NCBI GenBank assembly: GCA_963691815.1
Contig: OY829655.1
Location: forward strand, 13,104,279 to 13,168,278
DNA from: Echiichthys vipera
Taxonomy: Eukaryota; Chordata; Actinopteri; Perciformes; Trachinidae
Length of the DNA stretch: 64,000 nt
Reading direction: 5' to 3'
Position 1 is the first letter of the stretch. The number at the start of each line of letters is the position of its first letter. Made by a program: the position numbers and the translations under genes. Below, piece by piece: positions 11,008 to 22,845 of this stretch. Below the pieces are notes generated by a model. It saw only the letters and a program-made list of their open reading frames with translations, did no database searches and had not been told where the DNA came from.

Positions 11008-11280
11008 CGGCAGTGTTTGAGACAGACTTCTGGGCGGGGGGAAGGGGAAAGAGACAGGGGACGAGGATATCGACAGAGAAACGAAGAAAAAAAATGTAAT
11101 GCCAAATTGCTGATGGGTCCTGAATGGCTTGTGTTTGATCATAAATATGTCGTCATGTTTAGTCAGGATTGCCGCATGTATGCAAAAGAAAAAAAACAAA
11201 CGAACAATTTTGGTGTGGGAACTAGCAATTTTTAAGTCAAGGCAGTAAAGGGCCATGAGAGTGCACGAAGTCCTCAGGAG
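11005..11280 (+). pseudogene. hAT-like TTF-type zinc-finger fossil, unit 2
   Basis: The + frame contains GPEWLVFDHKYVVMFSQDC, then KEKKQTNNFGVGTSNF, a stop (11,233-11,235), and in the same frame VKGHES. This order (WL..D, M-F-x-x-x-C, F-x-x-G-T-x-x-F, H-E-S) resembles the TTF-type zinc finger at the N-terminus of hAT transposases and ZNF862-like proteins. One zinc-binding Cys appears replaced by Ser and the finger is cut by a stop, so it is a relic. The assignment rests on motif memory. Confidence 0.5.
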
Positions 11281-11302
11281 AGTCGAAGGAACTTGGGTGT
11301 AA

Positions 11303-11334
11303 GATGGATGGATGGATGGATGGATGGATGGATG

Positions 11335-11413
<79 letters not shown>

Positions 11414-11414
11414 G

Positions 11415-11511
<97 letters not shown>

Positions 11512-11550
11512 ATTGATGGATGGATAGATAGATATATAGATAGATATAGA
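11303..11550 (+). repeat. GATG/GATA microsatellite, unit 2
   Basis: GATG repeats, then long GATA runs with a few GATG interruptions, ending in a 13-base C tract (11,551-11,563). Length differs from units 3 and 4; absent from units 1 and 5. Confidence 0.95.
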
Positions 11551-12671
11551 CCCCCCCCCCCCCTTTTGTTGATGAGAAGAGATTCCACCAAGACGGAAAT
11601 CCAAACAATCAGAGTTTTATTTAACAAGTGCAGATATTTCTGGAGATTCAACAGTGCAGAAGCACACAAGCCTGTTTCTGTATCTGACCCGACAAAAAAA
11701 GTGTTGCTCTATCTACGTAGTGAAGCAAATCCCTCCCTTTTTACTCAGTTAATTCCCATTTCTCCACCCTTCCTTTCTCTGCTCGTCTTCTCCATTAAAC
11801 AGGTGTGGGCCCACATAATCAAGGTCATAAAACAGTGGTTATCCATGGTCAGTAAGGCATGAGTGAATACCATTTTCACGGTAGAAAGTGCTGCTAAATT
11901 CCCTTACAGTCCATTGTTTACTACATGTAGCTACATGCTAACGCCAGACAAAGCTGTGTTGCTTCTGTTGTTCATTTCTCATGAATTACAGAGCACACTT
12001 CTGCTGAATATGGACACTAGTATATCTAGCCCGGAAACCAGACAAATCTACCCAGGTCATGTTTCATTTGCTGAAGCGGGTATGTCCGGCCCCTCTACCA
12101 TAAAGACAGATTTCCAACAACTTGAGATATGACGGGCCAATCACAGCCATTTATCTCATAAAGACCTGGTTTAAAGGGATAGTTCAGCTTTTTTAAATGT
12201 GGTTGTATGAGGTGCTTATGCATAGTGGGTACATTACCTACAGTGGATGATGGTTAGCATGCTGTAAGTTTGGAGAAGCAGACAGGAGTACTGATATACA
12301 TGCTGCTGTGGACAGGGGGCAGCAGCTGCAGCAAAACATACAACAAACATACAGCTTAAAAAAAACAGCCCACCTAAAAATATTCAATTTCAGTTTTTGT
12401 GTATTAGAATAATTCCGCACCATACAGATGTTTGTATACTATTTAAGGCTATAGTGATAGAAATAAATTGAGAAAAGTTTGCCAAAACTGAACTCCTACT
12501 GCTATGCAAAGATGTCATGGTTTATGTTTTGAAAAGAAAAAGTTGCTTGGCTTGTATTTGATTGGCTCTCTAACACAGCCCAACCCAGCTCTTTGTACAA
12601 GAAGACGATAAAGTTCAGAGGAAGCTTTTGTCTTGTTCAGTTTAGAGGGTTGCAGCAGCAACCACCTGCAG

Positions 12672-13119
12672 GCTTTCATATATGTGAGGTACTAGTGATC
12701 TTAAAATGTGAATTTTAATTTTTGTTATTATACTGTATTCTTTCTAGTCTTCTGTCATGATATCTACATCCTCACACACATTCTGTTATTTTCACTAGTG
12801 TGGTGATACATACTGTTGTAAACTGGTATGCAGAGATCAATGTTTTTGAAATTTTTGCTCAGTTGTTTGGAAAATAACTTAATGACATTACTGAAGCTTT
12901 CATATATGTGAGGTACTAGTGATCTTAAAATGTGAATTTTAATTTTTGTTATTATACTGTATTCTTTCTAGTCTTCTGTCATGATATCTACATCCTCACA
13001 CACATTCTGTTATTTTCACTAGTGTGGTGATACACACTGTTGTAAACTGGTATGCAGAGATCAATGTTTTTGAAATTTTTGCTCAGTTGTTTGGAAAATA
13101 ACTTAATGACATTACTGAA
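12672..13119 (+). repeat. 224-bp tandem duplication just upstream of OR-2
   Basis: Copy A (12,672-12,895) and copy B (12,896-13,119) are almost identical and start GCTTTCATATATGTGAGG. Units 1, 4 and 5 have one copy. The segment ends 237 bp before the OR start codon, so it may carry 5'-UTR or promoter sequence. That role is inferred from position only. Confidence 0.85.
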
Positions 13120-13356
13120 ACTTGAATTCAACACGATGAGGTTACTTTGTGATTCTTTGTTTATGTATTCTGACAGAGCAGCACCTGAATGTGTTGTCCT
13201 ATTTCAGACCAGGGTTATTGTATCATTTAAATGTGGGATATGCAGAAGATTTTGCTGAGGCGTTATTCAAAAAGATAATCGATAACATTGTTACTGAGTT
13301 TTTTTTGTTGCGAGCCTCTGTGTTTCGTTGTGTGGCACTCATATTACACAAGAGAA

Positions 13357-14283
13357 ATGGAGAACTCAACTAAGATTGTGTCTTTTGTGCTGGCTGCCTA
13401 TGGTGACATCGGACAGTTAAAATACCTGTATTTCACCATAACGCTGTTATGGTACCTCTCCATATGTTTGGTCAACACAGTTCTTGTTGTGGTCATATTT
13501 GTCGACAGAAGCATGCATGAGCCAATGTATATATTATTATGTAATTTATTTGTGAATGAAATAGGAGGCAGCCTTTCAATTTATCCTCTTCTGCTCTCAC
13601 AGATGTTTTCAGATACACATGAAGTGAGCCTGCCATGGTGTTTTCTGCAGATGTGTTACATCTACACGTGTACTTCTGTTGAGTTTTGCAGTTTAGCAGC
13701 CATGGCCTATGACAGACACCTCTGTATCTGTTATCCTTAACACTACAATGTCATTATGGACACATCGAGAGTAGGTCTCATCATTCTGCTTATATGGTTG
13801 TATTCATTTGTAAACTTTATGTTCACATTTTCATTTGTCATCCATTTGACATTTTGTGGAAATGTCATTGACAAAGTGTTTTGTGACCTCCATTTAGTAA
13901 TTAAACTTGCATGTTCAACTTCAATACTTCACAATATAACAGACTTGCTTTTTGCCTTTATGACTATCGTTATCCCATTTAGTCTCATTTTATTCTCTTA
14001 CATGAATATTTTGGCTGTTTGTCTGAATACATCAAAAGAAAACAGGCAAAAAGCCATCACAACCTGCACACCTCAGATTTTCTCACTGTCAAATCTGTTT
14101 ATCGGCTGCATTTTTCACTTTCTGGATTCAAGGTTTAATGTGTCCTATATACCTGATAAAATGCGGGTTATTCTATCTGTATATCTCCTCCTTTTCCAGC
14201 CAATAGCCACCCCCTTTATGTATGGATTTAACCTACCAAAAATACGACAGTCATGTAAAAAAATTCTGTTTAATAGAAAATAA
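13357..14283 (+). pseudogene. Olfactory receptor copy 2, single nonsense codon
   Basis: The 927-bp frame matches copy 3 almost base for base, but codon 128 is TAA (13,738-13,740) where the other copies have TTA (Leu). This truncates the product directly after MAYDRHLCICYP, inside the second intracellular loop, so four of seven helices are lost. After the stop the frame stays open to the normal TAA at 14,281-14,283, with only one other amino-acid difference from copy 3 (Ile162 here, Phe there). No frameshift or deletion is present. This is a very young pseudogene, or possibly a segregating allele or a sequencing error. Confidence 0.93.
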
Positions 14284-14502
14284 ATATTTGTCTTCATGTT
14301 GCAAGAGTCTGTTTAGAGCAAGGTGGGGTATCTCTGCTCTGTGAAGAAATAACATGTTTGTCTGCAGAGTGTAGTTTCAAATCTATAGAAAAATAATAAT
14401 CAACCACACATTTATACATAACTCCTGGGATGATCATCTTTAAATATGACTAAAGACAATGCATCTGCTGTACATCACAGCCAAACACTGACCAATATGA
14501 TA

Positions 14503-14703
14503 GGCCAGGCCTAGATGGAGGGCTCCTTGGCAAGTATCTGTTGGCTGGGTTTGCCACAGAGCCCGTCCGGGCACAGCCTGAAACAGCTATGTGGCACCTT
14601 CTTCCTCTCCGTCCTGTGGGCCCACCACCCGCTGGAGTCGGGTGCGCTGCTGCATGGGGGGAAGTGAAAGTCAGGGCCCAGACCTGGGAAGCAGAGGCTG
14701 CAG
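14503..14703 (+). repeat. GC-rich insert, probable RTE 5'-region fragment, unit 2
   Basis: Between the normal post-OR sequence (ending CCAATATGATAG) and the GGCGCCCCCAAAGG block lies a GC-rich piece of about 200 bp with GCCCGTCCGGGCACAGCC and GTGGGCCCACCACCCGCTGG. These phrases resemble the untranslated 5' region of fish RTE LINEs. It replaces about 2.2 kb present in units 1 and 4. The family call is from memory. Confidence 0.45.
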
Positions 14704-15139
14704 GGCTCCACGGCGCCCCCAAAGGCCTGGAAGGCCTTAGTTGAAACAAAGTTGCTCTGATATTCACAAAATTTGGTACCGACATAGCTTTAATCATTTT
14801 AGTATTTCATGCAAACCTTCAAACTCCTCCTAGAGAGATTATCAGATTAATTTCATATTTTCTTGGTATAATCCTCCCACTAATGTGACAGTAAATAGTG
14901 TAGGAATAGTCAATACCTCGAACGATGATGTCATAACTCATGTGACTCCCCACCATTTGAGGCAGGTATAGTGTTTTTCATAACTTCTAGAGAATTCAAC
15001 AGATCAATCTCATATGTGGTCAGCAGAATCATGAGACCTTCACGATGCCATGTACAATAAGAGGCATTACATGTATGATACAAGGTTGTCAGTCATCAAT
15101 CCGTGTTGCAGTACTTCCTACATTTGCCATGAAGGATGT
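14704..15139. other. Short spacer before LINE copy 2
   Basis: Matches 7,300-7,733 of unit 1, including the AT-rich stretch leading to the LINE target site. No gene visible. Confidence 0.6.
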
Positions 15140-17966
15140 ACCTCTCCAGGAACCATCACCTTATCGTGGTGGAGAGGTTTGTGTGTCCCTATGAACCTGA
15201 GGGCTGTGTTGTCGGGAGCCTAGTGCTCCTGCTAGGGTCTCCCATGGCAGAGTGGTCTCAGCCGAAGGGCCGGACAAAGGTGTGGTTCACAAAGACTCAA
15301 TGGACAAACAAGGAAGAGGAAGAAAGACCCTGCCCGGAGGAAGCCCGGGGCCCCCGTTTGGAGCCAGGCCGGTGATCCTTCTTGGAGGCATTGGGCGGGT
15401 GTGGGGATACTCACAAATCCCGGCCTGAGCGCCGCAATGTAGGAGTTCACCCCGGTGGACCAGAGGGTCGCCTCCTTGCACCTGAAGTTGGTAGGGGGGA
15501 AAACTCTAACTGTTGTTTGTATGCATATATGCACCGAACAGCAGTTCAGAGTATTCGGCCTTCTTGGAGACCCTAAATGGAGTCCTGCAGGGGGCTCCAG
15601 TAGAGGACCCCATAGTTCTGCTGGGAGACTTCAACGCCCACGTGGGCAATGATGGAGACACCTGGAGAGGCGTGGTTGGGAGGAATGGCCTCCCTGATCT
15701 AAATCCGAGCGGTCGTCTGTTATTAGACTTCTGTGCTAGTCACGAATTGTCTATAACTAACACCATGTTCGAACATAAGGATGCTCATAAGTGTACGTGG
15801 TACCAGAGCACCCTAGGCCAAAGGTCGATGATCGATTTTGTAATATCATCTGATCTGAGGCCGTATGTTTTGGACACTCGAGTGAAGAGAGGGGCAGAGC
15901 TGTCAACTGATCACCATCTGGTGATGAGTTGAGTCAGAGGATGGGGGAAGATTCTGGACAGACCAGGTAAGCCCAAACGAGTAGTTCAGATGAACTGGGA
16001 ACGTCTGGAGGAGGCCCCTGTCTGAGAGATCTTCTACTCACACCTCCGGCGGAGCTTTTCTGGCATCCCTGTGGAGGTTGTGGGCATTGAACCAGAGTGG
16101 GCAATGTTTAAAGCTTCCATTGCTGAAGCTGCTGCGGTGAGTTGTGGCCTTAAGGTCTTAGGTGCCCCAAGGGGCGGTAACCCTTGAACACTGTGGTCAA
16201 GGAAGCTGTCCGACTGAAGAAGGAGGCCTTCCAGGATATGTTATCCCAGAAGACTCCGGAGGCAGTTGCAAGGTACCGACAGGCCAGAAGGGCTGCAGCC
16301 TCTGCTGTGTCAGAGGCAAAGCAGCGGGTGTGGTAGAAGTTCGGAGAAGTCACGGAGAAGGACTTTCGGAGAGCACCAAGGTGCTTCTGGAAAACCATTC
16401 GACATCTTAGGAGGGGGAAACGGGGAACCGTCCAAGCTGTTTACAGTAAGGACAGGACGCTGGTGACACCAGCCGGTGAGGTAATCGGGCGGTGGAAGGA
16501 GCACTTTAAGGAACTCCTTTAATCCGACTAACACGCCCTCTTTTCTAGAGGCAGAGCTGGAGGCTGATAGGGAATCATTGTCAATATCTCTGGAGGAAGT
16601 CACTGAGGTAGTTAAACAACTCCACAGTGGCAAAGCCCCAGGGATTGATGAGATCCGTCCAGAAATGCTGAAATCTTTGGGTTTGGAGGGGCTGTCTTGG
16701 TTGACACGTCTCTTCAACATTGCGTGGAAGTCTGGGACAGTGCCAAGGGAGTGTCAGACTGGGGTGGTGGTTCCCCTATTTAAAAAGGGGGACCAGAGGG
16801 TGTGTGCCAATTACAGGGGTATCACACTACACCGTCCTGGACGTGGAACAACGGACCAGCTCTTCACTTTCGGAAGGATCCTGGAAGGGGGCCTGGGAGT
16901 ATGCCCATCCAGTCTACATGTGCTTTGTGAATCTGGAGAGGGAATATGACCGGGTCCCTCGGGAGATACTGCGGGAGGTGCTGCGGGAGTATGGGGTGAG
17001 GGGGTCACTTTTGTGGGCAATCCAAACTCTGTACACCCAAAGCAAGAGCTGTGTCCGGATCCTCTGCGGTAAGTCGGGTTTGTTCCCACCAGAGGTGCGC
17101 TTTGTCTCCAATCCTGCTCGTGATTCCCATGGACAGGATATCGAGGCGTAGTCGTGGTGGGGAGGGGTTGCAGTTCGGTGGCTGAGGATCTCGTCTCTGC
17201 TTTTTGCAGATGATGTGGTCCTGATGGCATCGTCAGTCAGTGACCTTCAGAACTCACAGGATTGGTTCGCAACCAATGAGGATCAGCACCTTTAAATCTG
17301 AGGCCATGGCTCTCAGCAGGAAACCGGTGGATTGCTTACTCCAGATAGGGAATGAGTCCTTACCCCAAGTGAAGGAGTTCAAATACCTTGGGATCATGTT
17401 CACTAGTGAGGGGACAATGGAGCGTGAGTTCAGCCGGAAAATCGTAGCGGGCAGTGTTGCAGTCGCTCTACCGCACGGTTGTGACGAAAAGAGAGCTGAG
17501 CCGGAAGGCAAAGCTCTTGATCTACCGGTCAATCTTCATTCCTACCCTCACCTATGGTCATGAAAGCTGGGTCATGACCAAAAGAACGAGGTTGCGGGTA
17601 CAAGCAGCCGAAATGGGTTTAATCAGGAGGGTGGCTGGAATCTCCCTTAGAGATAGGGAGAAGTTCAGCCATCCGTGAGGAACTCGGAGTAGAGCCGCTG
17701 CTCCTTTGCGTTGAAAGGAGCCAGTTGAGGTGGTTCAGGCATCTAGTAAGGATGCCCCCTGGGCGCCTCCCTAGGGGGTTGTTTCAGGCTCGTCCAACCG
17801 GGGGGAGGCCTCGGGGAAGGCCCAGGACTAGGTGGAGAGATTATATCTCTACACTGGCCTGGGAACGCCTAGGGATCCCACAGTTAGAGCTGGTTAATGT
17901 GGCCCGGGAAAAGGGAGTTTGGGGTCCCCTGACCCCGGATAAGCGGTTGAAGATGAGATGAGATGG
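15140..17966 (+). mobile_element. RTE-clade LINE, dead copy 2
   Basis: Same insertion as copy 1 in the same position of its unit, with the same 90-bp loss in the reverse transcriptase and the same frameshifts. An extra TGA cuts the endonuclease frame right after TDHHLVMS (15,930-15,932). FADD is kept. Flanked by GATGT at 15,135-15,139 and 17,967-17,971. Near-identity to copies 1 and 3 fits duplication with the unit rather than a new insertion. Confidence 0.9.
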
Positions 17967-18095
17967 GATGTGCCGTAATGCTATTTGATGACGTTTCATA
18001 CGCCCATTGGCTGTGTGCAGTTTGCAGTGAAACCAGCGTGAGAAACCATGGAAACGAAAAGAGCCGAAGCAGGAAAAAAGGACAGAAAGAGGAAG

Positions 18096-18279
18096 GAGTT
18101 AGCTAATGTTAGATAAGTAAAATCAAAAGTTCAGATTTAACTAAATGACTAAAGAGGAGGGAGTTAGCTAACGTTAGTAAAGTAAAGTCAAAAAGTTCAG
18201 ATTAAACTAAATGACTAAAGAGGAGGGAGTTCACTAACGTTAGTAAAGTAAAATCAAAAGTTCAGATTAAACTAAATGC
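18096..18279 (+). repeat. Minisatellite, 3 copies, unit 3
   Basis: Three imperfect copies of the 65-bp family. Confidence 0.7.
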
Positions 18280-18550
18280 GGCAGTGTTTGAGACAGACTT
18301 CTGGGCGGGGGGAAGGGGAAAGAGACAGGGGACGAGGATATCGACAGAGAAACGAAGAAAAAAAATGTAATGCCAAATTGCTGATGGGTCCTGAATGGCT
18401 TGTGTTTGATCATAAATATGTCGTCATGTTTAGTCAGGATTGCCGCATGTATGCAAAAGAAAAAAAACAAACGAACAATTTTGGTGTGGGAACTAGCAAT
18501 TTTTAAGTCAAGGCAGTAAAGGGCCATGAGAGTGCACGAAGTCCTCAGGA
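18276..18550 (+). pseudogene. hAT-like TTF-type zinc-finger fossil, unit 3
   Basis: Same decayed frame as 11,005-11,280, with the same in-frame stop after GVGTSNF. Confidence 0.5.
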
Positions 18551-18573
18551 GAGTCGAAGGAACTTGGGTGTAA

Positions 18574-18857
<284 letters not shown>

Positions 18858-19969
18858 CCCCCCCCCCCCTTTTGTTGATGAGAAGAGATTCCACCAAGAC
18901 GGAAATCCAAACAATCAGAGTTTTATTTAACAAGTGCAGATATTTCTGGAGATTCAACAGTGCAGAAGCACACAAGCCTGTTTCTGTATCTGACCCGACA
19001 AAAAAAGTGTTGCTCTATCTACGTAGTGAAGCAAATCCCTCCCTTTTTACTCAGTTAATTCCCATTTCTCCACCCTTCCTTTCTCTGCTCGTCTTCTCCA
19101 TTAAACAGGTGTGGGCCCACATAATCAAGGTCATAAAACAGTGGTTATCCATGGTCAGTAAGGCATGAGTGAATACCATTTTCACGGTAGAAAGTGCTGC
19201 TAAATTCCCTTACAGTCCATTGTTTACTACATGTAGCTACATGCTAACGCCAGACAAAGCTGTGTTGCTTCTGTTGTTCATTTCTCATGAATTACAGAGC
19301 ACACTTCTGCTGAATATGGACACTAGTATATCTAGCCCGGAAACCAGACAAATCTACCCAGGTCATGTTTCATTTGCTGAAGCGGGTATGTCCGGCCCCT
19401 CTACCATAAAGACAGATTTCCAACAACTTGAGATATGACGGGCCAATCACAGCCATTTATCTCATAAAGACCTGGTTTAAAGGGATAGTTCAGCTTTTTT
19501 AAATGTGGTTGTATGAGGTGCTTATGCATAGTGGGTACATAACCTACAGTGGATGATGGTTAGCATGCTGTAAGTTTGGAGAAGCAGACAGGAGTACTGA
19601 TATACATGCTGCTGTGGACAGGGGGCAGCAGCTGCAGCAAAACATACTTTATTCAGCTTAAAAAAAACAGCCCACCTAAAAATATTCAATTTCAGTTTTA
19701 GTGTATTAGAATAATTCCGTTGCTTTTTATCTAAACACCGGTGATACACCAAGCAATGGCAAAGTACTGCTTGGTGCAATAATTACATTCTTTCTGTGGC
19801 CAAGAGGTTTGTTTGTGTTTGAGGTGGAAATATATTCTTTGTAAACATTGGTCAACATGTCACAGGAGTCACTACTATCTGTTGCTGATTGGCGGGTATT
19901 CTCTGGTCGTACTTAACACTAAAAGCAAAAAAAAACAACTGCAAGGAGTTAGACATCTTTTTCATCAAT

Positions 19970-20112
19970 AAGAAAGAGGTAAAATGACGATTACAAAACT
20001 CAGATCTGTTCAAACAACAGGAAACACGGCACTGCTGCGTTGTAAAAATACAAAACTTGGACCAGCTAGGACCCGGGAATCATATTTTGAAAGGGCGTTA
20101 CGTCACGATTTA
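19970..20112 (+). repeat. Right half of a terminal-inverted-repeat element, unit 3
   Basis: Same half-element as 3,496-3,639, ending TTACGTCACGATTTA. Confidence 0.75.
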
Positions 20113-20377
20113 GAGCAGTAGAGCACCATACAGATGTTTGTATACTATTTAAGGCTATAGTGATAGAAATAAATTGAGAAAAGTTTGCCAAAACTGAACT
20201 CCTACTACTATGCAAAGATGTCATGGTTTATGTTTTGAAAAGGAAAAGTTGCTTGGCTTGTATTTGATTGGCTCTCTAACACAGCCCAACCCAGCTCTTT
20301 GTACAAGAAGACGATAAAGTTCAGTGGAAGCTTTTGTCTTGTTCAGTTTAGAGGGTTGCAGCAGCAACCACCTGTAG

Positions 20378-20825
20378 GCTTTCATATATGTGAGGTACTA
20401 GTGATCTTAAAATGTGAATTTTAATTTTTGTTATTATACTGTATTCTTTCTAGTCTTCTGTCATGATATCTACATCCTCACACACATTCTGTTATTTTCA
20501 CTAGTGTGGTGATACATACTGTTGTAAACTGGTATGCAGAGATCAATGTTTTTGAAATTTTTGCTCAGTTGTTTGGAAAATAACTTAATGACATTACTGA
20601 AGCTTTCATATATGTGAGGTACTAGTGATCTTAAAATGTGAATTTTAATTTTTGTTATTATACTGTATTCTTTCTAGTCTTCTGTCATGATATCTACATC
20701 CTCACACACATTCTGTTATTTTCACTAGTGTGGTGATACATACTGTTGTAAACTGGTATGCAGAGATCAATGTTTTTGAAATTTTTGCTCAGTTGTTTGG
20801 AAAATAACTTAATGACATTACTGAA
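20378..20825 (+). repeat. 224-bp tandem duplication just upstream of OR-3
   Basis: Copy A 20,378-20,601 and copy B 20,602-20,825. Same event as in unit 2, so it predates the split of units 2 and 3. Confidence 0.85.
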
Positions 20826-21062
20826 ACTTGAATTCAACACGATGAGGTTACTTTGTGATTCTTTGTTTATGTATTCTGACAGAGCAGCACCTGAATGTGT
20901 TGTCCTATTTCAGACCAGGGTTATTGTATCATTTAAATGTGGGATATGCAGAAGATTTTGCTGAGGCGTTATTCAAAAAGATAATCGATAACATTGTTAC
21001 TGAGTTTTTTTTGTTGCGAGCCTCTGTGTTTCGTTGTGTGGCACTCATATTACACAAGAGAA

Positions 21063-21989
21063 ATGGAGAACTCAACTAAGATTGTGTCTTTTGTGCTGGC
21101 TGCCTATGGTGACATCGGACAGTTAAAATACCTGTATTTCACCATAACGCTGTTATGGTACCTCTCCATATGTTTGGTCAACACAGTTCTTGTTGTGGTC
21201 ATATTTGTCGACAGAAGCATGCATGAGCCAATGTATATATTATTATGTAATTTATTTGTGAATGAAATAGGAGGCAGCCTTTCAATTTATCCTCTTCTGC
21301 TCTCACAGATGTTTTCAGATACACATGAAGTGAGCCTGCCATGGTGTTTTCTGCAGATGTGTTACATCTACACGTGTACTTCTGTTGAGTTTTGCAGTTT
21401 AGCAGCCATGGCCTATGACAGACACCTCTGTATCTGTTATCCTTTACACTACAATGTCATTATGGACACATCGAGAGTAGGTCTCATCATTCTGCTTATA
21501 TGGTTGTATTCATTTGTAAACTTTATGTTCACATTTTCATTTGTCTTCCATTTGACATTTTGTGGAAATGTCATTGACAAAGTGTTTTGTGACCTCCATT
21601 TAGTAATTAAACTTGCATGTTCAACTTCAATACTTCACAATATAACAGACTTGCTTTTTGCCTTTATGACTATCGTTATCCCATTTAGTCTCATTTTATT
21701 CTCTTACATGAATATTTTGGCTGTTTGTCTGAATACATCAAAAGAAAACAGGCAAAAAGCCATCACAACCTGCACACCTCAGATTTTCTCACTGTCAAAT
21801 CTGTTTATCGGCTGCATTTTTCACTTTCTGGATTCAAGGTTTAATGTGTCCTATATACCTGATAAAATGCGGGTTATTCTATCTGTATATCTCCTTCTTT
21901 TCCAGCCAATAGCCACCCCCTTTATGTATGGATTTAACCTACCAAAAATACGACAGTCATGTAAAAAAATTCTGTTTAATAGAAAATAA
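21063..21989 (+). CDS. Olfactory receptor, teleost type, copy 3 (intact)
   Basis: 308 aa from the ATG at 21,063 (MENSTKIV), single exon. Seven-transmembrane odorant receptor with MHEPMY (53-58), MAYDR (116-120), the Cys167/176/186 loop, KAITTC (232-237) and PIATPFMYG (282-290). It is the intact sister of the pseudogene at 13,357. It carries a distinctive block shared only with that copy: T188, T194, L198, M202, I204-V-I206, N217, F241-S242, L246, L256 and I265. Residue 162 is Phe instead of Ile. The stop overlaps an AATAAA signal. The doubled 224-bp segment lies 238 bp upstream. Expected in cilia of olfactory sensory neurons; ligand unknown. Confidence 0.95.
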   Translation: MENSTKIVSFVLAAYGDIGQLKYLYFTITLLWYLSICLVNTVLVVVIFVDRSMHEPMYILLCNLFVNEIGGSLSIYPLLLSQMFSDTHEVSLPWCFLQMCYIYTCTSVEFCSLAAMAYDRHLCICYPLHYNVIMDTSRVGLIILLIWLYSFVNFMFTFSFVFHLTFCGNVIDKVFCDLHLVIKLACSTSILHNITDLLFAFMTIVIPFSLILFSYMNILAVCLNTSKENRQKAITTCTPQIFSLSNLFIGCIFHFLDSRFNVSYIPDKMRVILSVYLLLFQPIATPFMYGFNLPKIRQSCKKILFNRK

Positions 21990-22208
21990 ATATTTGTCTT
22001 CATGTTGCAAGAGTCTGTTTAGAGCAAGGTGGGGTATCTCTGCTCTGTGAAGAAATAACATGTTTGTCTGCAGAGTGTAGTTTCAAATCTATAGAAAAAT
22101 AATAATCAACCACACATTTATACATAACTCCTGGGATGATCATCTTTAAATATGACTAAAGACAATGCATCTGCTGTACATCACAGCCAAACACTGACCA
22201 ATATGATA

Positions 22209-22409
22209 GGCCAGGCCTAGATGGAGGGCTCCTTGGCAAGTATCTGTTGGCTGGGTTTGCCACAGAGCCCGTCCGGGCACAGCCTGAAACAGCTATTTGG
22301 CACCTTCTTCCTCTCCGTCCTGTGGGCCCACCACCCGCTGGAGTCGGGTGCGCTGCTGCATGGGGGGAAGTGAAAGTCAGGGCCCAGACCTGGGAAGCAG
22401 AGGCTGCAG
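22209..22409 (+). repeat. GC-rich insert, probable RTE 5'-region fragment, unit 3
   Basis: Same piece and same junctions as 14,503-14,703 with isolated base changes. Confidence 0.45.
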
Positions 22410-22845
22410 GGCTCCACGGCGCCCCCAAAGGCCTGGAAGGCCTTAGTTGAAACAAAGTTGCTCTGATATTCACAAAATTTGTTACCGACATAGCTTTAAT
22501 CATTTTAGTATTTCATGCAAACCTTCAAACTCCTCCTAGAGAGATTATCAGATTAATTTCATATTTTCTTGGTATAATCCTCCCACTAATGTGACAGTAA
22601 ATAGTGTAGGAATAGTCAATACCTCGAACGATGATGTCATAACTCATGTGACTCCCCACCATTTGAGGCAGGTATAGTGTTTTTCATAACTTCTAGAGAA
22701 TTCAACAGATCAATCTCAAATGTGGTCAGCAGAATCATGAGACCTTCACGATGCCATGTACAATAAGAGGCATTACATGTATGATACAAGGTTGTCAGTC
22801 ATCAATCCGTGTTGCAGTACTTCCTACATTTGCCATGAAGGATGT
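22410..22845. other. Short spacer before LINE copy 3
   Basis: Same as 14,704-15,139. No gene visible. Confidence 0.6.

Larger units (their letters stand above)
10561..17966 (+). repeat. Tandem duplication unit 2 (7.4 kb)
   Basis: Closely similar to unit 3. Order: leader and 5-copy minisatellite, hAT-like fossil, GATG/GATA microsatellite with C tract, spacer, doubled 224-bp pre-OR segment, OR pseudogene, short GC-rich insert, LINE. It uniquely lacks about 390 bp (junction near 12,417) that includes the inverted-repeat-element half present in the other units. Confidence 0.9.

Noticed and set aside
11237..11608. Open frames with long Y-L-S-I or similar repeats (also 18,267-18,975 and 26,103-26,840)
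   Set aside because: They are translations of the GATA/GATG microsatellite, which lacks stops in several frames. Not genes.
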